The notes under the pieces were generated by a model. That model was given only the letters and a program-made list of their open reading frames with translations. It ran no database searches and was not told where the DNA came from. The translations under genes and the position numbers were made by a program. DNA of 64,000 nt from Plazaster borealis (Eukaryota > Echinodermata > Asteroidea > Forcipulatida > Labidiasteridae), in contig CM037463.1 of the NCBI GenBank assembly GCA_021014325.1, positions 2,661,001 through 2,725,000 of the forward strand. Direction: 5' to 3'. Positions 46,579 to 58,500 of the stretch are shown piece by piece. The stretch's first letter is position 1. Every line of letters starts with the position of its first letter.

Positions 46579-49500
46579 CTGGAAACAGAACAGCGGATAA
46601 AGAAAGAGTCATTAATATTCAGTAATTCTATTTGAAGTTCTATTTGAAGTCCTATTTTTGGAATCCCGAAAGGTCAAATCTGTTTTCCCACCAATTCATT
46701 CGTGAATAACACACAAAGAAGCCGACAGTTTCAATGGAGATCCCACAATTATCTGAAATTGCATCTATTTTGAATATATGCTGCATTTTTACCATTTCTT
46801 TGTAAAGAACTACTACAAATACATACAACTGAGGCCAGACGAGACAAAAAACACACAAAAAAAACCCAGTCCTGTGAACTCCCAAAAGGGTGTTTAAAAC
46901 CAGAGATCTAACTACATGGTGTCACCGCATATTTGTCATGTTTATTTTCTTTCCACCATACAAACCTTCAAGTTTTAAAAACCAATTCATCAAAAAGCTG
47001 GTTTTTATTCTTATTTTGACATCTATCAGATACCTCTGAGATAATCAACAAATCTTACACTGACTTTATTGCAATGTTAGGGTTAGGGTTAGGGTTAGGG
47101 TTAGGGTTAGGGGTTATCTTACACTGACTTTATTGCAATACTCTTTCAAAATCTTAACTAAAGAGTGACTATAAATAATACTTGAAAATAAGTAAATGTA
47201 GAGGTGGGGGACGAGGATGGGTGTAACATTACCTTCATTTCAACTTCCCCCCTGAGTTCGATCACGAAAGTGCCAAACAGATCGAGGAGTTTCTTGATAT
47301 AGGAGCTCATGTGGATCTTCATAGCTGTAAAACAAAATACCACCAAATCATTAACTCAACAAAAGGATAGTATGTTTTCGTTTTTAACATTGAATTAGCA
47401 AAACCTTGTATAAAGGCACTGTGCACGTTTGGTAATTACTCAAAACATACATTAGCATAAAAACTTACTTGGTAACGAGCAACAGAGGGCTTTTGATGGT
47501 ATAAAACATTGTGAGAAACGACTCCCTCTGAAGTAACGAAGTTTTTGAGAAAGAGGTAATTCCTCACTAAAATAATAAAAACTTCTTGCAATAAGTTTTT
47601 ATTCCTATCTGAAAGCACACAGATTTGTACAACAAGGGTGTTTTTTCTTTCATCATTTTCTTGCAACTTCGATGACCAATTGAGCCCAAATTTTCACAGG
47701 CTCGTTATTTTATGCATATGTTGGGATACACCAAATGAGAACACTGGTCTTTGACAATTACCAAACTTGTACGATGCCTTTAATATAATAACACCAGTTG
47801 CAGTGATAATATGGGAAAAGGTATGTTTTAAGAGGATCTAGGCTTGCCTGAGGGGGTAGCCTAATTGTCTGAGGAAGGCTTCATTTCAAACTGTAGAATC
47901 CCCCTTTCTCATCTTTCGGCAGAGAAAGACCGTGACCATTTCAGCAACTGTCAAGTTCCCGGGGCGGCGTATCACCGGGACGCGGGCCTCACAACCTGCC
48001 GGAAACTAGGGACAGGTGACTGCACGAACGACAGCACCCGCGGGTCACGTCTCTCCGGCCTTGGCTTACAATGACCATCAAACTAGCTAATTTAGAGGTT
48101 CATCCGTCGGTATATCCTGCCAGTGAAATTAGTCTCAGGTCTTCAGATTCCTGTCAAACAGCCTGAGCTATACACACCACATTCGGCAGTTTGAAGCCCA
48201 CCGGCCTCCCTCATCGTAGCGTGGCACCCTTAGGTGTTTGTGTTCACATTGTTTGCCAATTTCGCGATTCCATCGTGGAAGTCACGTACGAGTGGACATG
48301 TTTTACACGAGGAACAGTTATCGGATTGAGCAGCCATAATTAACTTTGCAATAAAAGTCATAATTTTGAAAAATTGAGCAAGGCAGGTCGAAATTAAATT
48401 GCATATTTGGAGGTTGTCACCGCAGTCCAACCTTAAGCACACGCCATGTAAACATGAATGTGTAGACAGTAATAAATGAACACCTTTGCAGCCGCAAGAC
48501 AAACAACGGGCATGGTATAGGAGCGAAGATTCAAACTATACGTCTGTGTGTAGTAATTCAAACAGATGCATTTGTAGATAATTATGTCAACCAAAAGGTA
48601 GCGAGAAACACCATGGTCAGAACCCCAACCCCGACCATCCGAATGGAGATACCGGATTGTGGACAACTGTGCAGAACAAGATTTCTGACGCTTGAAGGGA
48701 AAGTAAAGCTTTGTTTTCTGGATCAATAAAGTATTGTTTCCCCATTCTTTTGTTTTCGATAAACACACCATTATGAACAGTCTCTGTAAATCTCGTCAAA
48801 TTTGCGGTTCATTTTGTTCACCGATAATTATAAATCCTGTACGTTATCTGTAAAGGCAGGGTATACCTTTGGTAAATACTCAAGCTCAACACATTATTTA
48901 AGCTCCGCATCTTGCCCGAGTGGAAAGCTTAATCCTGTCAAATCATTTTTCATAATAGTTATTAATGTTTTGTTAATAAAATATAAACATCTATTTATTT
49001 ATTAATTTTATTTATTTATTTTAATTCTTTGGACAATACAATATACAAGCATAGGCCGTCCAGGGAAAGGCAAAAGTAAAACAAAATGAATAAATATACA
49101 TAAGAATAAAAATACATATTGTTATTCTTTTAAATGAGTAAGGTCTGGGAGGGCACATCTTTTTTGATGACAGTTTTTTGACTTTTGCGTTTCCCTGGAC
49201 GGCCTTTGCTCATAATATTGTATTGTCCAAAGAATTAAAACAAATAAATTAAATAAATAAATAAAAAGATGTTTATATTTTATTAACAAAAAATTAATAA
49301 ATGAAAATGATTTGATAGGATTTTGACCTCGTATGGGACAGTAATCTATTATTTTCCTTGTGATATTAAATGGGCACAGATACCATTGGTTGTGTTAACA
49401 TTCACATCTTAGATTAAAATGAATGGAACCTAAAACGACTCCTCCGAATGTCACATTGCCTTCTTCGTAAATGTTTCATATTTCACAAAAGTCAAACCGC

Positions 49501-52500
49501 TATCTGAAATACCGACGCCGTACTCCTTTGCAGTAAAATTCGCATGAAATTAAGTTAGTGTCGAATGTAAAGGTTAAAACGAATTAACAGAGAAGCTTTT
49601 TCTGCAATACTGATTTTATGACCACCTTTCTCGAGATTAAACAAAACTGTGAATACGTCGTTAGATTGAAAGGTAGTGGTACCACACACAGATCCTTTTC
49701 ATTTGATTGGTGGAACACGTGTCACGTGTCATCATTTATTTTGTCATGTATAACCGCCGGGACACTCCAACATTTAATATTGGAGTCCAATGTAGATAAT
49801 TATTCGACATTTCGCAGCGTTGTTTCCAAATTAATCGTTCCCTGCCCATTTGTCCAAATAAGGCAAGGTCGTGTCACGGAAGACAAGATTTGTGTCTACA
49901 TGGCGTCGTCCATTTTGTTTAGAAGGGGATTCTAGAATATATGTGATTGTGGGGTGGACGAGTTTCCGTGTCTTTTTTCGTGTTTGTTAAAAACAAAAAA
50001 TAATAATAACAAGGATCTATGTGTGAGTTATTAAAAACAAACATTGAATGCATTTCGTTCGTGTACTGTCGCACATTATAATTACTCGGTGAAATCTGGC
50101 TTTTCTATTTCAATCGGCTTCGTCTCGTGAAATGGAATAGTCCAGATTTCATCTCATGATTATATTCTGCAACAATGCACTCAAATACATCAATAGAGCA
50201 TCGTCTGATTTATTGTAGCATTATATTATCACAATTAACTGCTTTGGTGTTTTGTATTCTATATCAAGGTGCCGTCAAAACAATTCAGCAAATACAAATC
50301 TTTACAAGTTTGTTATTAAGGGGCGAGAAAATGGACTGGAAAAGTGAGAAAGAGGTTGATGTTCACCTTCGCCATTTGATTCCATACGGGATGCTGTGTT
50401 CACAGTGTCTCCGAAGAGACAGTATCGGGGCATCTTCAAACCAACCACTCCGGCCACCACTGGACCTGCAGACAGTTAAAAGAATTCTCATTTTTAGTGA
50501 CATCGGGATTTTCTGCAACTTTCTGGATGACAAAATATGAACTGATCCAATCTGTGACATAATCAAACGAACAATGTTATTCCTAATATAATAGCTAAAC
50601 TAGCGGAAATGTATTTTGACTGACGTCAATGTCAGGAAAAAAATAAGGGTATTATGGTGAAATGCCTGTTGTGTGTGACACTTCGTCCAGTGAACCATTG
50701 CTCTAAAAAAGAACTGTACATTATTTACTTTATGGACACATAATTTATGGCCCCCAATATGACTAGAGGCTGTCGTGATAAACTGAGGAAAATACAGCAT
50801 TTGTCAAAAATAGGCCTCCAATTTTGATGACTAGCTATTTTTAAAGGTTGCAAAAACAAGAAGAATTTCCATGTAGGCCTATTTAAGATTTGCAAGTCGA
50901 TGTTTTTCAGCGCATGAAATCGATTTTCTCCATACAAAATATCTTACCCAAGATGCAGTCACTTCTAAAACCAAAAACTTAGTTATTGTCCTTAATCTAA
51001 TCATAATATTCAGCCCAAAACATTAAAATATACATAACTTAGTGTTTCGTGTATTTTAAGGGACTAAAGATTACGAATTCCCGATTCCAATATGCCCTTT
51101 TGATTGCTTGACTGTCCTAGTGTCATCCGGCAATATGAACCACCTCCTTAAGAGAACACCTTAACTCCTCACCTCGGAGAAAGTAGTTATTAAGTTGAAA
51201 TTTTGTTTGTGGTATTACCGAGGATTAATCAAACACGAGCCCCCAACCACTCTAAGAACCAATCGTGTTTAAAGTGGTTGGCTGAAGGAAACAGGCCTAC
51301 ATCACGCTCGTCATGGTAAATTAAACAACATTGGCACGTGTTGAGTTGCCAAAAGTACAAGTGCATGCAGAGATAAGGATCTCGTTTGGAGTTATATGGT
51401 CGGGCGAACCATGCGAACAGATATATATTTAAAAAAAACACCAGCCACTTTGTACTTAAAGGTAAAAGGTAGAAAGGATGATAATCATAGAACAAAATAG
51501 ATTAGTTTAATTCAGAAAACTAACTGGTTACCAAGTTCCTACCAGTACCAATCCTACTTTTTCAGTTATATTAATACAAGAAAACAGCAATTGACCGCTG
51601 TACTGATGACATCACGGTTTGTTTACTGCATGGCTTAGTGCTATAACTGATGGGCACTGTATATGCATGTCCGACAGTTGAGCAGAGACACAATGGTGTC
51701 CCATCCAATTCTGCAAAGCAGTAAACAATCTGTGACGTCATCAGTACTCTAGGTCTGTTGACGATTGAAGATCTCCCAAAAAAATCACTTTGATTGCAGC
51801 AATCGAAATAACGCATAATGAAGGAGCAATAAATCAGGAACAACAGTTTTCGTTGTCTTCAAAGAACCCTCTAAAAGATTTCATCAAACTAACTAGTGAT
51901 ACAGTTTTAGTGAATACAACGAAAAGGGTTACGGTAATGTATTATCAGGGATTTTTTTTGTACACGTTATTCGCAGTTATTTAGATTTTGTATTTATTTA
52001 TATATATATTTTGTAATGCAAGTTCGCCCAAACAAGGCTAAAATTAAAACTGCCACTCTTGGTAAGGGGCTACAAGAAGAAAACATTTGAGATGAAAATA
52101 ACTCAGGGGAGCTGAAGGTATTAATTGATGCTCCTCTTATAACAGTCTAGATTGTAGGATGGAGGGAAACATGCACCAGGCAAGGAGTTCCAAAGAGATG
52201 AAGTACGTAGAATATAGCTGTTGGAATGGCTCTTTGTTCTTACTCAGTAAAGCAAGAGTGTATGGGTGAGAAGAAGCAGAAAGCCTGGTTTCACGCTCAA
52301 ACACCCTGATAGGAAAAACCAGGTCGGACACACTGGTGGCACATTTACAATACAAATATATGTAGAAAAGACAGAGGTTGCCTACAGACCTACGATGGGA
52401 AAGGGGCAATCGAAACAGACCTCGGTGATATGTGAGTCTTCATAAGCTACAGTAGTTGATCCAATTTGACAATATTTCTCTGAAGGATTGGTACTGGTAT

Positions 52501-55500
52501 GAATTTTAATAATCAGTTGTTGTTGTTGTTGTGGTTGTTGTTGTTGGGGGGGGGGGGGTAATTACCACTCATGTACCCTGTCTATAGACCTACCTGTATG
52601 CAAACCAATTCGCAGCATCAGCGTCCTGTCTGGTTTATGTCGAATCTTGAAGGATTTGATGGCATTCAGTAGAGCGAGAGACATGCGGGCAATTTCTCTG
52701 GCATGGAAGTCCCCATTCCGTACGGGTAAGCCTGACGCCACCATGTACGCATCACCTATCGTCTCAACCTGAAACCGAACAGTAACCAAGAAGGTACGTT
52801 TGATATAAATCAGTTCAAATCCCTGCTTAAAAAAAACCCATCTTAGTCCATAGTTAATTCTGTCATGTTGCTTTCGTGTTTATGCTTCCTTTTGTAAATT
52901 TGTGTCATTTCTAAGTATTTTGTATTAATTTTCCTTGTTAAGCGCTTCGAGACTGTTGTGTGAGGTAAAAGCTGTGTAATATTATTATTATTATTAAAGC
53001 AAAAACAGGTTGAACAAAGAAACATTGACTGCGTTTTAAAAACATCGACAAAAAACAGTTTATAATTAAAGCTAGTATGCGGGATTGGTAGAGATGACAA
53101 AAATAGTCACAGACAGTGTTCATGTTTTGTGTGATCAACCATAAACATGAAATAACAAACCTGTGAAAATATGGGCTTCATCCGTTGGGTGAGTCAGGAA
53201 TAAACACCGGTAATGAAAAACTATGCACAATTTTCAGCACGTAAACACAATGTCCTTAATTTTGGCTGTAACAACCAAAATCAGCGGTTGCGTTTTTTAA
53301 AGGTTTTCAGATGCAGTTTTCTCGAATATATGACTTAATTTCAGAGGGAAAAGTTTCACAGAAAAAATGGTTCTATAGTATGAATTTCATAATCAGTAAG
53401 CTTTCAGACTAAAATTAAACAATGATGTTTTTTATCCTCACTAAACCTGTATAATAGGCCTACATTTAAAAGAAAAATAAACTGTCTATTCTTAGTGTTT
53501 ATCTGATGAGAGGTTTGCATTCTTTGCATATTCTTATAGAAGGTGCTTGTATCTTGTGGAATGCTATAGGCCTGTTTTATTTTATTGTTTTAATTTTATT
53601 TTGAAAATGGCATTTTCAAATAAACATCATTATAAATAATTACACCAAGCAAGCAGCAGTTTATGTGACCACATCATTTTTGCAATGACATTTTCGAAAA
53701 GTAGTGGTGAAGGAAAATTTTGTTTTAGTGTAAAGATTTTGAAGAAATGAACTCTTCTCATATCGCGATTAAAAATAACTTTTTGGATTTCAGTGGAATT
53801 GTATACATCCGAGTAAGTATTGACCTTGATCTGGGAACCGTGGGGCCTGACCCCATTCTTATTTACCATGACCCGAAATCTGTGTCAAAACGACCAATAA
53901 ATGGATCAAAATTACGCAGAATCGGAGTTTAAATCCGATTTTACACACTTTCAGGGTCAGATGGGTCAGGCCCCATAGGAACCGGAATCCGGAATAATTC
54001 TGAACTTTTTATTTTTTATATTATTTAGAATGGTTTGTATTCGCATTTACAAGTCTCGACACTTCGTACAGTGTGCTCTGCTCGTCTGCAGTTACAAAAT
54101 TGTCATTCAAGTACACTAGGAAAAACTTAAGATTTTGGAGTTATGTTTCCCCTGTGTTCTTGAGGCATTCAATTCGTAAATTTTGACGAAAATCCAACAA
54201 CAGCTTAGTTAAAGATACTGTTGTGTCTTACTATAATGCAATCAAAACGTTGCTCTCCTGGTGAATCCAAACCGCCCAGGCTTTTGTTTTTTTTCAATCA
54301 ACGTATAGAACAAAAGAAGCGCTGCTCAGTGCACATAAAAGACAATAGGTGACATTAATACGCACCTCACCATCGACGTATTGTTGCAACTGAATTGCTT
54401 TTTAAGTTCACCGAACAGCATGTTTATAATACAGAGATTTCTAAATTTATATCCGAAAACATATTTTCGTTTTCCCAATGAAAACAGACGATAAAATTAC
54501 CGTTTGAAACTTTATTCCGAGTAGATGTGTTTACACTGTCACTAACGGAGTCACGGTGGGGTGACAGAATAATGTTTGTTGAAGAACCCGCGATGGGACC
54601 TTATCGAATACATGCATATCCCGTTTCATTACGAGGGCCGTGTAAAAATAACGCAGAGAGTATTGATTAGAACAGATGCACTAAAGGGAGATTCAACCTC
54701 TTCCCCAGAGACCATTTTTCTCTTCCGAACTGTACTTCCATAACTGTACGTGTCTATCAACAACTATTGAACCTTTCACCATTCAAAGGAAGCATGGTGA
54801 TACATAATTTTAATCTTGTTCTCAACTCAATAATTGAGAAAATATGCCTCTGCAACTCTTGAACAAGGTATTATACAGGATTGGTACGGATAAAAACACC
54901 ATTATGCAATTTTAGTCTGAAAGCTTACTGATTTAAAGTTCATACCATTTTTTATACAGATATGGTAGAGCTGACAAAATAGTCGTAGACAGTGTTCATG
55001 TTTTTGTGATCAACGATATACATGAAAAAACAAACCCATGAAAGATTGGCCATGAAAGATTGGGCTTAATCCGTGGTGTGAGGCAGGAGAAAATAGTGAA
55101 AAACCATGCACAATTTTCAGCATGTAAACACATGCTGGGTAAATGGGTTGTACAACTGAGGTCAGCTGTTGCGTTTTTAAAGGCTTTCAGATTCAGTTTT
55201 CTAGAATATGACTTCATTTCAGAGGAAAACATTTCACATAAAAAATCGTTTTAGTATGAACTTCATGATCAGTAAGCTTTCAGACTAAAATTGAAAAAAA
55301 AAATTATCCTTACCAATCCTGTATAATACCTTTAACAGAATTACAATGAAAACGGATCGATTCACGTGGTTCGTTCTAGTTCCCAACCCAAAGTAGCGAA
55401 ACAAACCAAACGTACTGTGGATATCACCACACCGTATTAGCTTTACTATCTCGTAATTCAATATACAGAAGAAACGGGTCCCTACGGACGAGCGGACCGC

Positions 55501-58500
55501 TGCGATCTAGACTCGCCGCCGGATACAGCACCGCGACCCGGTATACGATAGAGATCAGTCTGCAATCCATCGGGATCACGCACCGTATATGTGTTAACCG
55601 TTCATCAAGATATTGTCTCTGAATTAACTACTAACGACCACCGAATATCAGTGGAACGCAGGTGCCCTGTTAATAATATCTTATCAGGACACACCATAAG
55701 ACTATACAGTGTGACGATGACCTTCATTCAAGGGGGTGGTGTATGTAGCTCATCAGTCAATTTTTTGTTGAGGCAAGAAAATGACTATCTGTTCCTGTTC
55801 CGTTTCGGCGTGGGATTCGCTGGCACACCCTCTCTGCATGGTTGGCAGACTCTTAACTCGTCGTAATCACTGAAAGAGGCACCAAATTGCAATCAAATAC
55901 ATGGCCTCAACGCCTGGTTGCCCGACCTCTACGCCTGGCTGCACGACCTCTAACGGTGTTAATCAGGCAGAATGATTGACTTCAACAACCACTTCCAATG
56001 GTTATTAATTTTAGTTGCAGCAGTTTTCAGCACATTAGGTCTAATTATACTGACACTATTTTGTGGCCGCGTTCACTTTATGAAATTGCTATTATGAATA
56101 TTGATCCTCATTCTAGCGAAGGAAAGAACCGCTCGGTTTGATTTCACTGATGTAAATGGGAGACGAACAAAAATGGCTGCGACGTGGCTTGTGTATAAAC
56201 AAAATCCTAAAATCATAGCTAAACAAAAGATGAATCATGTGACATAAAATTAGAAGTGGTCCCTCACCTTGTATACGTCGTAGTTGTTGACGATGGAATC
56301 AAAACAGGTATATAGATCATTCAGCAGATCAACCACCTACGAAGGAATAAAGAAAACAAATTATTGTTAAAACACAAATTATTATTGAACATTACTTTTG
56401 TTAGGTTTACTTTTGCAAAAGAGGGATAAGGCCACTCAAATGTGTTTTTTTCCGCTACCGGTACCTTATGGAGACCGAGAACGAAACAGAAAAGGGAAAA
56501 CAAAATGTCTCCATAGGGGAATTCTAAAGACTGGGGTGTTCTACAAGGAAAGTTATGTATAAAGTCTATGGGAAAATCTTAAGTACAGGGATAAAGGGCA
56601 AGAACAAAAGATGTCTCCACTGGGATGCATATTTGAGAATGAGTGTGGGTGAGTTTGTATACACATTCAAACCGGGGACCTAGAACAAAAGAGGACAATA
56701 GGGTCCCCGGTTCGGTAAAGGTCCCCAGTTGGAAAGTGTGTACAAAACCAATGGGAAGTGTTGCACACAAGTACAAACAAAAGAAGTCCCCGATTGCAGG
56801 TGTTTACACACTTGTTTTAACGCTAAATATACGAAGTGTGGACCTGAGAACAAAAGAGGCCCACATAATAAAGGGACTTGAAACACTATGTGGACTTACA
56901 CACGTCCACACAGTGTTATTTACAGTGTTGAGGAATATGATTTTCCTTAAGTGTATAGAACAAAGGAATGTCCACACAGTGACTGCAACAAATAGCTCTG
57001 CGTGTGTGCCCTTACACACGCCAACGGGGAACTTTTAACAACAGAACAATGCTAGCCCACAAGGTTTTCTTTGTTTAAGTGGTACCCCAGAGGATTTCTT
57101 CAGAAAAGGGAATAATAGAGCTACAATGGAAGTACCCGGTAAGTGCCATATGTGTGTGTGTGTGGGGGGGGGGGGGGGACGGGGGGGGGACACCAGCCAT
57201 CCTCACAGCGAATACGCATTTTTGTAAAATCTAACCTTGCCGAAAGTGTCTTATCTTTTCAGAACAACTTCTTCTTTGAACTATTTGACTTTATCAAGTT
57301 TTATCAAGTTCAGGGTCACTTCAGCATTTTAAGAAAACCAACTTCTATTTTTTAGGGGTCTGGATTAACTACACATCGTCAGAATCGAACCGGCAGGGTT
57401 TTATGGGTCAAATAAAATATTAATTTTAAACTCATCAGGTAAAATGTCTGACCCACAAAACTATCCAAAAACGAAATGATTTGCAATTTCTACAAGTGCA
57501 GGTCCTCTTCGCTGAATACCACCTCTTTCTGTCTGTAGGTCAGTGCAAGACCCCTTTTCATTGAGTGTTGGATTTTTTAAAGGCAATACTGTGATGTGAA
57601 ATACTATCAAGTGAAGGAAACTGTGTCCAAAGATGATAGTTTGAAACTGCCAGGAGGCCACTTAATTTGAGGCTTAGCTAATGGGCACAGTATGTGAGTG
57701 ACGAGTGGTAAATTGTGAATACATTAATGATGGCTAGAGTTCCTTTAAAATCAATGATTACTTTGTCATTGTGTCTAATATGATGATCTTTTTGGGCATA
57801 CTACTTAAAGGGGCACACTGCCTTCAAATCATCCACTCTAATAATTTTGCTGTTTTGGAATATTGCTCCTTATCCTTTTCAAGAGTTGTTCATGCACAAA
57901 AACACCTACAGTGTTTTGTATTTTAGTGAGTAATGATTCAAACATATCAATTTGCTTCTTGAAATACAACCAGCAGAACATACCGTCTGCCATTTTGTGG
58001 AGTCAAACATTTGGTTCTACAAACTAGCGGACCAAAAATCCCACAATTTCAAGGGATATTTATGTGAATCAAATTTTATACTTTTAAAATGTCTTTCCAA
58101 CCATAGGCCTATTCATTTCCAAACAAACGCTTTTTATAGGCCAAAGTGACCAATCCGAAGGCAATGTCCCCTTTTAATTTATTTGACTTCATTATCTTCA
58201 CCTGCAGCGGGGTGCTTTCTGAAGAGAGACTTGTAAAACCAACGATATCGCTGAAATAGATGGTTACACTTTCAAAAGTTTCAGCCGTCACAGGTTTTCC
58301 TTTCTTCAGTTCCTCAGCAACTGCTCTGTGTAACAAGAATAAATATGATAAAGTAAATATGCAATAATTTAAAAACTTAGGTCTGCCGCGGTAAAATTTT
58401 TCGCTCTAGGGTTATGGTGGTTCTAAAAAGGGGTGTAACAATTTTACGTTTCAATCAGTATGCTATGATCGTCTTCAGTATAGAAAAATTATGTCCCTTC

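Noticed and set aside
48105..48125. 5' end of 18S rRNA (TATCCTGCCAGT)
   Set aside because: Only about 12 bases agree with the conserved start, and the following sequence is not rRNA.
50175..50540. 121-codon plus-strand frame
   Set aside because: It is the antisense shadow of the cyclase exon 50367-50465.
56640..57038. 131-codon frame (plus) and 65-71-codon frames (minus)
   Set aside because: They lie wholly in the hairpin-module repeat, with the same peptides encoded at the 39.7 kb copy.
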